NCBI GenBank assembly: GCA_039680605.1
Contig: JBDKTA010000039.1
Coordinates: 1-64,000, forward strand
Direction: 5' to 3'
From: Planctomycetaceae bacterium
Lineage (GTDB): Bacteria; Planctomycetota; Phycisphaerae; SM23-33
DNA length: 64,000 bases
Shown: positions 36,725-45,174 of the stretch, piece by piece
Position numbering within the stretch: position 1 is the first letter of the stretch
Layout: every line of letters begins with the position of its first letter
Notes under the pieces: model-generated
Seen by the model: the letters and a program-made list of their open reading frames with translations, nothing else
What the model was told of the DNA's origin: nothing
Database searches by the model: none
Made by a program: the position numbers and the translations under genes

Positions 36725-36820
36725 TGTCAGCTATCAGCTTGCAGTTATCAGCCAGACAATGCGATTAGCCGTTTTGCTGGTCCCCAGGCTACTGGCTACC
36801 GGCTACGGGTTACTGGCTAT
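36725..36820. repeat. Two 7-nt-period tandem tracts (TATCAGC and TGGCTAC types)
   Basis: Units TGTCAGC, TATCAGC, TTGCAGT, TATCAGC lie at 36725-36752. Units AGGCTAC, TGGCTAC, CGGCTAC, GGGTTAC, TGGCTAT lie at 36786-36820. Both show exact 7-nt spacing. Confidence 0.6.
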
Positions 36821-37199
36821 CTCGTTTCTGCCGCGTCCAGGCAAACAACGCTCCCGCCAGGGTGACCGCGATCGCGTAGATCCCTACAAGGCCATCAGCA
36901 TACCGGCCCCAAAGGATGCACGGGGCAGGCACAACGGCGGCAAGCACAGCCGTCAGCCCGCAAGCCCATAACCCCCAGGCCGTCGACGACACCTTCAACA
37001 ATTTTGGAATAGACACGGCAAGTAAAGCGGCCGCCAGTATCCCCTGCAGCGAAACCCCCGCAAACCACGTCAAGCGAAGGTTGGTATTGAAGTTGGGATT
37101 CTCGATGGAGTTGAAGAGATTGGGAACAAACGCGGCCCCAATGCTCACCAGCCCGGCAAGAACCCCAATCCCGATCGCGAACATAATTCGTTTTCCCAT
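36810..37199 (-). CDS. Small multi-TM membrane protein
   Basis: From the ATG at 37199 this protein has 129 residues and four hydrophobic segments: MFAIGIGVLAGLVSIGAAF, LTWFAGVSLQGILAAALLAV, WGLWACGLTAVLAAVVPAP and GLVGIYAIAVTLAGALFAW. It ends in a basic tail (TRQKRDSQ). No family is recognised. An earlier in-frame start would overlap the neighbouring remnant and adds unlikely sequence. Its 3' end enters the repeat tract at 36786-36820. Confidence 0.6.
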   Translation of the reverse strand: MGKRIMFAIGIGVLAGLVSIGAAFVPNLFNSIENPNFNTNLRLTWFAGVSLQGILAAALLAVSIPKLLKVSSTAWGLWACGLTAVLAAVVPAPCILWGRYADGLVGIYAIAVTLAGALFAWTRQKRDSQ

Positions 37200-37302
37200 G
37201 CCATGGATTCTACCGCCAACGCCTGTTAAACGCGATGTGCGAGGCAAAAAGGACTGGGCTGCTACAGGTCTTGCCGTGGAAAGGGATAACCTTGAATGAT
37301 TT

Positions 37303-37677
37303 TCAAATTGCGGAAAATCCCACTCGGAGCAGATACTCAAACGTGGGATCATAGTATGCAGCATTGCGCGTGGGGTCGTCACCATGGCCTTCTGGGACCA
37401 CAATCACCATACCTTGCCGCGCTCTTGTCAGCAGCACGCGATAGGCATTCTTGAGGTACATCTGCCGCTCGGCTTTGCGGATGTGGTTCCAGCGGTCGCC
37501 GCAGAATGACCAGTGCTGCCAGCCATCATCCGTGTACCGGAAATCTGCGTCCCAAGTGAGGCAGGCCCAATCCAGTTCGAGGCCCTGCACGTCAAACTCG
37601 GTGGCCACGTCTTCAAGGTAGTACGATGATCGCACATCCGCAATCGGATCGGAATAGTAATGCCTTTTCATTGGCAA
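37303..37677 (-). pseudogene. C-terminal remnant of a DUF2075-type helicase
   Basis: The 124-residue frame matches only the end of DUF2075/UvrD-like ATPases: DVRSSYYLEDVATEFDVQGLELDWACLTWDAD followed by YLKNAYRVLLTRARQGMVIVVPEG, which includes the helicase motif VI (VLLTRARQG). The Walker A and B parts that should lie several hundred residues upstream are absent; the region beyond 37677 belongs to other sequence. Such helicases commonly sit in defence loci, so this may be the scar of a lost system. Confidence 0.7.
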
Positions 37678-37805
37678 GGAAGATTATGCCAGGTAGAGGA
37701 CCGAAGGGCAATTGGTTGTGCCGTCGTATCATCAGTGGTAGTCTTCCACCCCAGAAGTCATTCCCCTGAACAACTGGGTGATGCTTCAGGAACAAGGAGA
37801 ACTAC

Positions 37806-38591
37806 GTGGCCGTCAAGAAACCAAAACGCGACCTGCCATTCGATCAGCCGCTGCTGCCTCAGGCGGGACAGTCAACTCGCGAGAAGCGCGACAAGATCCT
37901 GGGTGAAAAGGTCGATCTTTGGGTGGCCATGTTTGCGGCTGCCCTCATGATGATCATGGTCGCCTGGATGTTAGTATTGAGCAAATCGGTTGTGCAAGGG
38001 GCCCTGTCTGTTACCGGGGTCGCAGTTGCGCTGATTGGAGTTTGCATCATAAAGATCGGCCGTGGGATGCGCGAGGCACGTAGTTACAGCCTCGGGGCAA
38101 AGGGCGAGGTCTATGTCAGCCAATGCCTGGACAAACTCAAGGCCAATGGCTGGCGGCTGTTCGAAGACGTGCCCAATGAAAAGGGCAACGTCGATCACGT
38201 ACTGGTTGGTCCTGGCGGCATTTTTACTATCGAGACCAAGACGCATTCGCGCAAGGATGGCAAGAAGGTCGAAGTGACGTTTGACGGGCAAAAGGTGGCG
38301 ATTAACGGCTTTGAGACTGACGAGCCAATCAGGCAGGCCTTCGCCGAGGCCGGGTTCATCAAGAACCTCGTCGGCGCGACAAAGGCAGACGTGCAGCCAG
38401 TGCTGATCTACGTCGGGGCGATTATCAACTATCGCGGTGACAAACAACTCTGGGTCATGCACGAGAACAAATTCCTGTCTTGGATGGAAACGCAGCGAAA
38501 GAAGCTCGATCCCGCCCAGGTGTCGCAGGCCTGTACCGCGTTGGATGGATACATCCAAGGCCAAGCCCGGGCGAAGTTGGCACAACAGTAA
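37806..38591 (+). CDS. NERD-domain membrane protein
   Basis: The 261-residue protein has two membrane segments near the N-terminus (about 40-80: LWVAMFAAALMMIMVAWMLVL, GALSVTGVAVALIGVCII). A nuclease-related domain follows (about 95-230): SLGAKGEVYVSQCLDKL, VDHVLVGPGGIFTIETKTHSRKDG. The Asp...Glu-x-Lys pattern (D in VDHVLV, ETK) matches the PD-(D/E)XK-like core of NERD. The start is GTG after an AAGGAGA site. Nuclease activity is plausible but not proven for the family. It sits next to a helicase remnant. Confidence 0.8.
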   Translation: MAVKKPKRDLPFDQPLLPQAGQSTREKRDKILGEKVDLWVAMFAAALMMIMVAWMLVLSKSVVQGALSVTGVAVALIGVCIIKIGRGMREARSYSLGAKGEVYVSQCLDKLKANGWRLFEDVPNEKGNVDHVLVGPGGIFTIETKTHSRKDGKKVEVTFDGQKVAINGFETDEPIRQAFAEAGFIKNLVGATKADVQPVLIYVGAIINYRGDKQLWVMHENKFLSWMETQRKKLDPAQVSQACTALDGYIQGQARAKLAQQ

Positions 38592-38729
38592 TCCGTGAGC
38601 GGTATCCAGCAAACACTGACCATTGTCAGGCATCATAATTGCTCCAGGCACCCGGGGTTGGCCCTGACAGGGCCCGTGGCTACGGGGGCGGCGGGGTGAT
38701 ATACTCGCGGGAGAAGGAATATTTCCCGA

Positions 38730-39278
38730 GTGCTTAGACTCAGTGACAATCCTCCGATGGTTCATCCGGCCGAGGCGCTGGTGGCGGCGATGCCGGGGCG
38801 ATGGCGCGTGGGGCATACCAAGGCCCGCTTCGAGAAAGCCTTTGCCTGGGACCTGCTCCGCCGCGACATCGCATACTTTCTGCCGCTGCTGACGCGCGTG
38901 CGGGTCAGCGGCGGAAAGAAGCGCCGCGTGCTCATGCCGGTCTTCCCCTCGTACGTCTTCTTCTGCGGCGGCGATGACGCCCGACTGGCCGCCCTGACGA
39001 CCAACCGACTCTGCCAGGTGATCGAGGTCGCTGACCAGCGGCAGATCGTCGCCGAGCTGGCGGCTGTCCAGCAGGCCCTGGCCGGGGAGGCGGAACTCGA
39101 TCCGTATCCGTTTGCGGCCGCCGGACGCCGCTGTCGCGTGACGGCCGGTCCGTTCCAGGGTCTTGAAGGCATTGTGGCCTCGCGGGCCAACGTGACGCGG
39201 CTGGTGCTGCAAGTGAGCATTCTCGGTCAGGGCGCGGCGATGGAGATCGACGCCGACCTGCTTGAGCCGGTGGACTGA
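38730..39278 (+). CDS. NusG-paralogue transcription antiterminator
   Basis: This 182-residue protein matches specialised NusG paralogues (RfaH/UpxY/LoaP group). An NGN domain is at about 20-115 (WRVGHTKARFEKAFAWDLLRRDIAYFLPLLTRVR, LMPVFPSYVFFCGG), and a KOW domain at about 125-180 (GRRCRVTAGPFQGLEGIVASRANVTRLVLQVSILGQGAAMEIDADLLE). The start is GTG at 38730; ATG at 38757 is an alternative. Such proteins let RNA polymerase read through a specific long operon. The ebo cluster starts 14 bp after it, the natural target. Confidence 0.85.
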   Translation: MLRLSDNPPMVHPAEALVAAMPGRWRVGHTKARFEKAFAWDLLRRDIAYFLPLLTRVRVSGGKKRRVLMPVFPSYVFFCGGDDARLAALTTNRLCQVIEVADQRQIVAELAAVQQALAGEAELDPYPFAAAGRRCRVTAGPFQGLEGIVASRANVTRLVLQVSILGQGAAMEIDADLLEPVD

Positions 39279-39292
39279 ATCGAAGGTAGACC

Positions 39293-40129
39293 ATGATCAT
39301 CATCGAACCGCACATTCACATGTACTCGCGCACCACCGACGATTACCAGGCGATGCACGCCTCGGGCATTCGCGCATGCGTGGAGCCTTCGTTCTGGCTG
39401 GGCGCCAACCGCCGTTACGCGGGCACGTTCCTCGATTACTTCCAGCTCATCCTGGACTTCGAGACCGTGCGGGCGCGGCGGTTCGGGATCGACCACTTCG
39501 CGGCGATCTCCGTCAACCCGAAAGAGGCCGAAGACACCGGCCTCGTGCGCGAGGTGCTGGCCGGGATGGACCCGTACCTCGATCACGCGCGCTGCGTGGC
39601 CATCGGCGAGATCGGCTTCAACAACATCACGCCCAACGAGGAGGCGGCGTTTGTGGCGCAGCTCGAGATCGCCATGAAGCGCTCGCTGCCGGTGATCGTG
39701 CATACGCCGCACGTGGACAAGCTTCGCGGGACGCGCCGCATCGCCGAGATCATCAAAAGCTGCGGCGTTGACCAGGCCCGCGTGATCATCGACCACAACA
39801 CCGAGGAGACCATGCCCGTCTCGACCGCCACCGACTGCTGGTGCGGCATGACGGTCTACCCGTACTCCAAGCTCACCCCGCAGCGCGTCTCGGCGATGAT
39901 CCGCCAGTACGGTTCCGATCGCGTGATCGTCAACGGGTCGGCCGACTGGGGCGTCAGCGACCCGCTGAGCCTGGTCAAGGTGGTGAGCTTCATGCAGACC
40001 GACGGCCACGACGCGGCGGCGATCGAACGCCTGGTCTTCGCCAACGCGATGGCGTTCTACTCCCACAGCCCGAACTGGAAACCGGATTTTTCAATCCCCC
40101 CGGTAGACCCCTCCGTGTTCCAGCGATAG
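39293..40129 (+). CDS. eboB: TatD-family hydrolase, EboB-like
   Basis: This 278-residue metal-dependent hydrolase has EPHIHMYSRTTDDY (about 5-18) with the first metal histidines, GEIGFNN (about 104), VIVHTPHVDKLRG (about 137) and VIIDHNTEETM (about 164), the metal and catalytic segments of a TatD/amidohydrolase barrel. It heads a gene set (UbiA-like transferase, phosphatase-like, dehydroquinate-synthase-like, TIM barrel) that matches the ebo cluster, known to help move natural-product precursors to the periplasm in cyanobacteria. The exact reaction is unknown. Confidence 0.75.
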   Translation: MIIIEPHIHMYSRTTDDYQAMHASGIRACVEPSFWLGANRRYAGTFLDYFQLILDFETVRARRFGIDHFAAISVNPKEAEDTGLVREVLAGMDPYLDHARCVAIGEIGFNNITPNEEAAFVAQLEIAMKRSLPVIVHTPHVDKLRGTRRIAEIIKSCGVDQARVIIDHNTEETMPVSTATDCWCGMTVYPYSKLTPQRVSAMIRQYGSDRVIVNGSADWGVSDPLSLVKVVSFMQTDGHDAAAIERLVFANAMAFYSHSPNWKPDFSIPPVDPSVFQR

Positions 40130-40139
40130 GATTCGATTG

Positions 40140-40208
40140 TTAGCGACGGAGCTTGCTCCGCGCGTTTCACGGTGCCATGGCGGCTGCGAAACGGCTGCCA
40201 TAGCACCC
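40140..40208. repeat. Two adjacent palindromic elements between eboB and eboC
   Basis: CGGAGC-TT-GCTCCG (40147-40160) covaries with the element at 24035. It is followed by a GGTGCCATGGCGGC hairpin (40171-40208), the family also found at 62334 and 7374. Confidence 0.65.
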
Positions 40209-40219
40209 AGACGCTCCTC

Positions 40220-41203
40220 ATGAATGATACGTTGCAACAATCCCGCCTGAAGTCCTGGCTGCAGTTGGTTCGCCTTCCGAACCTGCTGACGGTTCCGGGC
40301 GATCCCTTGGTGGGGTTTCTGCTGGCCAGCGCGGGCGGGGCAGCCCCGCGGGCGGCATCGGGCTGGGCGGGGCTCTTTCAGGGCGTCCTGATCGATCAGC
40401 CCTGGGCTCGCGCGGCGTTGATGGTGGCCGCGGCGCTGCTGTTCTACATGCGCGGGCTGATTACCAATGATCTGGCCGACTTTGCCGAGGACAAGCGCGA
40501 CCGCCCCGATCGCCCGCTGCCCAGCGGGGCTGTCAACGTCCGCTCGGCCGCCCTGGCCGCCAGCGCCCTGGGCCTGGGCGGGATGGTCCTGGCCACGCTT
40601 TGCGGCGCCGCCGGATGCGCCATAGGCATCCTGCTGGTGCTGTCGATGGCCTCGTACAACACGTTCGTCAAGCGCCACCCGGTGGCCGGTCCGCTGAACA
40701 TGGGTCTGTGCCGTTCGCTGAGCCTGCTGCTGGGCGCGGCCGCCGCCGGGTGGGGCATCGGCATGCTGCCGGTGGTGACAGCCGCGGCGGTGCTGGGACT
40801 GTACATTGCCACGACGACGGCCATCGCCGCCGGCGAGACGACGCAGCGCGACCTGGGCCACAAGCGCTGGGGTCCGCCGGTGGTGCTGCTGCTGGGCTTT
40901 CCGGCGTTGGCGCACTCGACGACGTGGATGTCGACGAGTCTTCAGTTCGCCGCCATGGGCGTGACGGCCATCGCCGCCTTCTACGCCGTCTGGTGGTCGC
41001 TGTTGCTGGCGGGCAAGCCCCACCCGGTGATCGTGCAGATGATCGTCGGCAAGCTCATCGCCGGGCTGATGCTCATCCAGGCAGGCATGGCCGTGATGGC
41101 CATTACTGACAAAACCTCCTACGCCCCCTGGATCCTCATCGGCGTGCTGCTCGTCGGGCGACTCCTGTCCCCTGCTCTGCGCCGGCGGTTCTACTCCAGT
41201 TAA
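40220..41203 (+). CDS. eboC: UbiA-like prenyltransferase, EboC-like
   Basis: From the ATG at 40220 this integral membrane protein has 327 residues and about nine helices. The first aspartate-rich motif is NDLADFAEDKRDRPDRPLPSGAV (about 84-106), a canonical NDxxDxxxD of UbiA prenyltransferases, which attach isoprenoid chains to aromatic acceptors. The second Asp motif is weak (ETTQRDLGHKRWG). In ebo clusters EboC is required for export of the product. The earlier in-frame ATG at 40172 lies inside a repeat and is unlikely. Confidence 0.82.
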   Translation: MNDTLQQSRLKSWLQLVRLPNLLTVPGDPLVGFLLASAGGAAPRAASGWAGLFQGVLIDQPWARAALMVAAALLFYMRGLITNDLADFAEDKRDRPDRPLPSGAVNVRSAALAASALGLGGMVLATLCGAAGCAIGILLVLSMASYNTFVKRHPVAGPLNMGLCRSLSLLLGAAAAGWGIGMLPVVTAAAVLGLYIATTTAIAAGETTQRDLGHKRWGPPVVLLLGFPALAHSTTWMSTSLQFAAMGVTAIAAFYAVWWSLLLAGKPHPVIVQMIVGKLIAGLMLIQAGMAVMAITDKTSYAPWILIGVLLVGRLLSPALRRRFYSS

Positions 41204-41249
41204 GCATCCCGCCGCTTGCGGCTTAGCAGTCTTCCGCTTTCTTTTCTTC

Positions 41250-41276
41250 TCTGCGCCCTTGGCGATTTCTGCGGTG
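41250..41276. repeat. 9-nt-period degenerate tract (TTCTCTGCG type)
   Basis: Three imperfect units with TCTGCG cores lie between eboC and eboF. Confidence 0.4.
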
Positions 41277-41295
41277 AGATGGATAATAGAGAGTT

Positions 41296-42573
41296 ATGTC
41301 CGACAAGCTCTTGGTCATCCAGGTTGCCGCTTTGTCTGAAGATGTGGCTCGGCAGTTGCCTGCCCTGCCGCTGACGTGGGCGGCGATGGACTCGGTCCTG
41401 CCGGCGGTGACGTGTACGGCCCAGGCGACGTTCCGCACTGCCTCGCTGCCGGCGCAGCACGGAATGATCGCCAACGGGATCTTCCACCGCACGCTACGCC
41501 GGGCGATGTTCTGGGAGCAATCCAGCGCCCTGGTCAGCGGGCGGCGCATCTGGGAAAACTTCAGCCTCGCCGGCAAACGCACGGCGATGCTCTTCTGGCA
41601 GCAGAGCCTGGGCGAGTGTATCGACGTGGTCCTCTCGCCTGCGCCGATTCACAAACATCACGGGCGCATGATCCAGGATTGCTACAGCCAGCCGCCGTCG
41701 CTCTATGGACGCCTGAAGGACAAGCTCGGTCCGTTCAAGCTGCAGGACTACTGGGGCCCGGCGGCCTCGGCCCGCGCGGGCGACTGGATCGCCGCGGCCA
41801 CCATCGAGGTGCTGCAAGGCGCCGTCGGGGCGATCGATTTGTGCATGACCTACCTGCCGACGCTGGACTACGACCTGCAGCGCTGGGGACCCTCGCACGA
41901 ACGAAGCGCCAAAGCCGTCGAACTGCTGGGCGTGCAACTGAGGCAACTGCTCGCCGCAGCACAGAGACTGGGCTACCGGGTGCTGGTCTTCGGCGACTAC
42001 GCCATCGCCGAAGTCACCGTCGCCGCTGTGCATCCCAACGCCGCCCTGCTGGCGGCGGGCCTGATGGCCGCCCGCAACGTGCGCGGAATGCTCTACCCGG
42101 ATCTGCACACCAGCCGCGCCTTCGCCGTGGTCGACCACGAAGTCGCCCACGTGTACGTGCGGTTCCCCGACGACATTACGGCCGCCGCCGAGACGCTGGG
42201 GAAACTTCCCGGCGTGGCGGCGGTTCTACAAGGACCGCAGTTGGAGGCCGCGGGGCTCAATCATCCCAACAGCGGCGAGCTGGTGCTGCTGGCGCAGGAA
42301 GGCGCCTGGTTCGCCTACCCCTGGTGGACGCACCCTCGCGAGGCGCCCGACTACGCCACGCATGTGGATATTCACAACAAGCCCGGATTCGACCCCTGCG
42401 AGTTGTTCCTGTCGCTGTGGCCGCCGGGCGTGAGCACTGACGCGCGGAAGGTTCGCGGCACGCACGGGCTGATCGGTCCGGGGCGCAGAGTCGCCTGGGC
42501 AAGCACCGCCGAGCTCGGCAAGCCCTCGAACCTGGTCGAACTGTCGCAGGCGGTTGAACGGTACCTGAAGTAG
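41296..42573 (+). CDS. eboF: Alkaline phosphatase-superfamily protein, EboF-like
   Basis: This 425-residue protein resembles nucleotide pyrophosphatases/phosphodiesterases of the alkaline phosphatase superfamily. VTCTAQATFRTASLPAQHGMIANGIFHR (about 36-63) contains the Thr-containing nucleophile loop, and AQHGMIANG matches the typical HG...NG. Later metal motifs appear as VFGDYAIAEV (about 233) and GTHGLIGPG (about 388). The order with eboB, C, D and E supports EboF. The TAG stop is part of a palindromic repeat. Confidence 0.75.
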   Translation: MSDKLLVIQVAALSEDVARQLPALPLTWAAMDSVLPAVTCTAQATFRTASLPAQHGMIANGIFHRTLRRAMFWEQSSALVSGRRIWENFSLAGKRTAMLFWQQSLGECIDVVLSPAPIHKHHGRMIQDCYSQPPSLYGRLKDKLGPFKLQDYWGPAASARAGDWIAAATIEVLQGAVGAIDLCMTYLPTLDYDLQRWGPSHERSAKAVELLGVQLRQLLAAAQRLGYRVLVFGDYAIAEVTVAAVHPNAALLAAGLMAARNVRGMLYPDLHTSRAFAVVDHEVAHVYVRFPDDITAAAETLGKLPGVAAVLQGPQLEAAGLNHPNSGELVLLAQEGAWFAYPWWTHPREAPDYATHVDIHNKPGFDPCELFLSLWPPGVSTDARKVRGTHGLIGPGRRVAWASTAELGKPSNLVELSQAVERYLK

Positions 42574-42595
42574 CATGGGCGTCTCGTCCATGCTC
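42572..42595. repeat. AGTAGCATGGGC palindromic element at a stop codon
   Basis: The element begins with the stop codon of eboF (TAG), followed by CATGGGCG and a diverged right arm CGTCCATG. A second inverted partner lies at about 42602-42624. Confidence 0.55.
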
Positions 42596-42735
42596 CCCGG
42601 ATGCACGGACGAGACGCTGCACATTCTTTGCGAAGGATCGCACCGAGTTTGTGCAGTACCGGCGTCGCAGTGGCGATGTGCGGGGCTGGAATATGCTATC
42701 TTTGAGGTTGGCCCGCCGGTTGCATCGAAAGAGCT

Positions 42736-43971
42736 ATGACTGAACAACATCAAAATGCCGCGTCATCCGCCGCCGGCCCCCAAGGGCACGTGTTCCACCA
42801 GCGCTTCAGCGTGTCGTTTGACTACCCCGTGTACTTCACGCGCGGGATTTTTGTGCCGGAAAACGCCCTGCTGATCGACGTGCTCGAACGCCTGGGAGAA
42901 AAGCGCCTGCACCGCGCAGCCGTCTTCATCGACGCGGGCCTGGCTGCGGCCCAGCCGCAATTGACTGCCGGCGTCGTGGAGTACTTCCACGCCCACTGCG
43001 GCAGGGCGGAACTGGCGTTGCCGCCGCAGCTTGTCAGCGGCGGCGAAGGCGCCAAGCAGAGCTGGGACCTGGTGCGGTCGGTGATGTCCGTCCTGGGCAA
43101 CGCCCACCTCGATCGCCAGAGCTTCGTGATCGCTATCGGCGGCGGGGCGGTGCTGGACATGGTGGGCTTCGCCGCCTCGCTGGTGCATCGCGGCCTGCGC
43201 CTCGTGCGCCTGCCCAGCACGACGCTGGCCCAGAACGACGCGGGCGTGGGCGTCAAGACCGGCATGAACGAGCACGGGGCCAAGAACTTCGTCGGCACGT
43301 TTGCCCCGCCCTTTGCCGTGATCAACGACTTCGGCCTGCTGGCCACGCTGACCGACCGCGACTGGAGGGCGGGCCTGGCCGAGGCGTTCAAGGTCGCCCT
43401 CATCAAGGATCGCTCGCTGCTGAAACTACTGGTCGCCAAGGCCGCCGCCCTGGCCGACCGCGACGCTGCGGCCATGGAAGACGTCATCCGCCGGACCGCC
43501 ATTCTGCACCTGGAGCACATCCGCGACGGCGGCGACGCGTTCGAGACCGGCTCGGCGCGCCCGCTGGATTTCGGCCACTGGGCCGCCCATAAGATCGAGA
43601 CGATGACCGGCTACGCCGTCGGGCACGGACAAGCGGTGGCCATCGGCATCGCCATCGACATGCACTGTGCGATGTCGCGGGGGCTGATCACGCAAGGCGA
43701 GTTCGACAGCGTGATGGCGGCTATGATTGCCTGCGGCTTGCCGGTCTGGGACCCCTGCCTGGCCCGCCGCAGCGACGCGGGCGAGTTGGAGATTCTCGAA
43801 GGCCTGCGCCAGTTCCAGGAGCACCTGGGCGGCGCGCTGACGATCACGCTGCCAGACGGCCTGGGCCGCAAGTGCCAGGTGCATCACATGGACGCCGCAC
43901 AGATCGAAAACGCTCTGGCGTGGCTTTCGCGGCGCACCAAAGAGATCACAAATGAGTCAAAGAAGATTTAG
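42736..43971 (+). CDS. eboD: 3-dehydroquinate synthase-like protein, EboD-like
   Basis: This 411-residue protein has the sugar-phosphate-cyclase fold: FVIAIGGGAVLDMVGFAASLVHRG (about 131-154) with the NAD-binding GGG, and RLPSTTLAQNDAGVGVKTGMNEHGAKNFVGTF (about 160-191). The metal-binding Glu and His are in GLAEAFKVALIKD and GHWAAHKIE...GHGQAVAIGI. It is the EboD type, longer than AroB (about 360), so the role is likely in the ebo product pathway, not in shikimate synthesis. It lies 12 bp from eboE. Confidence 0.85.
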   Translation: MTEQHQNAASSAAGPQGHVFHQRFSVSFDYPVYFTRGIFVPENALLIDVLERLGEKRLHRAAVFIDAGLAAAQPQLTAGVVEYFHAHCGRAELALPPQLVSGGEGAKQSWDLVRSVMSVLGNAHLDRQSFVIAIGGGAVLDMVGFAASLVHRGLRLVRLPSTTLAQNDAGVGVKTGMNEHGAKNFVGTFAPPFAVINDFGLLATLTDRDWRAGLAEAFKVALIKDRSLLKLLVAKAAALADRDAAAMEDVIRRTAILHLEHIRDGGDAFETGSARPLDFGHWAAHKIETMTGYAVGHGQAVAIGIAIDMHCAMSRGLITQGEFDSVMAAMIACGLPVWDPCLARRSDAGELEILEGLRQFQEHLGGALTITLPDGLGRKCQVHHMDAAQIENALAWLSRRTKEITNESKKI

Positions 43972-43983
43972 CCAACACAAGAA

Positions 43984-45174
43984 ATGCTTATCCGCTCAAA
44001 ACCTCCGCTGCATCTGACTTACTGCCTCAACGTTCATCCTGGTGAGACGTGGGCGGAGAATTTGACGTCTATCGCCACCAGCGCCATCGCCGTGCGCGAC
44101 CGCCTGGGTTGGACGGAGCCTTTCGGACTGGGGTTGCGGCTCAGCGCGCGGGCGGCGGGGGAGTTGCTTGAGGGAGATCGCCTTGGCGAGTTCCGCCGTT
44201 TTCTGGGCGACAACGGCCTTTATGTGTTCACCATCAACGGCTTTCCATACGGGCAGTTTCACAAGACCGCCGTCAAGCAGGACGTCTACCGCCCGGACTG
44301 GCGGCAGGAGTCGCGCCTGACGTACACGCTGCAACTGGCTGACATCCTGGCGGGCTTGCTGGGCGAGGGCGTGACCGGCAGCATTTCCACGGTGCCCGGA
44401 TCGTACAAGAGCTGGATCTCCGGCGCGTCGCAGGTGCAGACGATGGTCGCGAACCTTGCGGCCGCCGCGATGCACCTGGACGAACTTCGCGCCCGCACGG
44501 GGCGCGAGATCTGCCTGGCGCTGGAGCCCGAGCCGGATTGTTATATCGAGACCACCGACGAGGCCATCGCCTTCTTTGCCGGGCCGATGAAGGAAACCGG
44601 CGCCGCCTGGCTCGAAGCCGGCGGGCGCGACGAACGCTCCGCCGCCGAGATCCTCGCCCGCCACGTCGGGCTATGCTTCGACACCTCGCACATGGCCGTC
44701 GAGTTCGAGGATATCGGTCAGAGCCTCGATGCCCTGACGGCCGCCGGCGTTCGCGTGGCGAAGATCCACCTCAGTTCCGCCCTGTCGGCAGGGCCGGGCG
44801 TGGACGCCCCGGCGGCGCTGGCGGCATTCGACGAGCGAGTCTATCTCCACCAGGTCAAGGTCCGCGCCGCCTCGGGCGCCGTCTTGTCCTACAACGATCT
44901 GCCCGACGCCCTGGACAGCGCTGACCCGTCCGCCCAGTGGCGCGTGCATTTCCACGTGCCCCTGTTCTTCAGCGGGCGAGGCGACCTTGAGCCGACCACC
45001 GCCCAGCTCATCGAGGCCCTGCCCCGCCGCATCGCCGCCGGGACCACCGAGCATCTGGAGATCGAGACCTATACCTTCGGCGTCCTGCCGCCCGACCTGG
45101 CCGCCCCCGACCTGCCCGCCGCCCTGGCGCGCGAATACGAGTGGGTTTTCAACCACCTCCTCCCCCGGCCATAA
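43984..45174 (+). CDS. eboE: Xylose-isomerase-like TIM barrel protein, EboE
   Basis: This 396-residue protein matches metabolite-traffic protein EboE. YCLNVHPGETWAENL is near the start, NGFPYGQFHKTAVKQDVYRPDWR is at about 80-102, LALEPEPDCYIETTDEAI at about 179-196 and VGLCFDTSHMAVEFED at about 228-243. It has an AP-endonuclease/xylose isomerase barrel with metal ligands in the EPEP and DTSH segments. Its exact activity is not known. It ends one base before the convergent dnaE. Confidence 0.85.
   Translation: MLIRSKPPLHLTYCLNVHPGETWAENLTSIATSAIAVRDRLGWTEPFGLGLRLSARAAGELLEGDRLGEFRRFLGDNGLYVFTINGFPYGQFHKTAVKQDVYRPDWRQESRLTYTLQLADILAGLLGEGVTGSISTVPGSYKSWISGASQVQTMVANLAAAAMHLDELRARTGREICLALEPEPDCYIETTDEAIAFFAGPMKETGAAWLEAGGRDERSAAEILARHVGLCFDTSHMAVEFEDIGQSLDALTAAGVRVAKIHLSSALSAGPGVDAPAALAAFDERVYLHQVKVRAASGAVLSYNDLPDALDSADPSAQWRVHFHVPLFFSGRGDLEPTTAQLIEALPRRIAAGTTEHLEIETYTFGVLPPDLAAPDLPAALAREYEWVFNHLLPRP

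Noticed and set aside
42736-43971. Shikimate-pathway aroB
   Set aside because: The protein is longer than AroB and lies within an ebo cluster, which fits EboD better.
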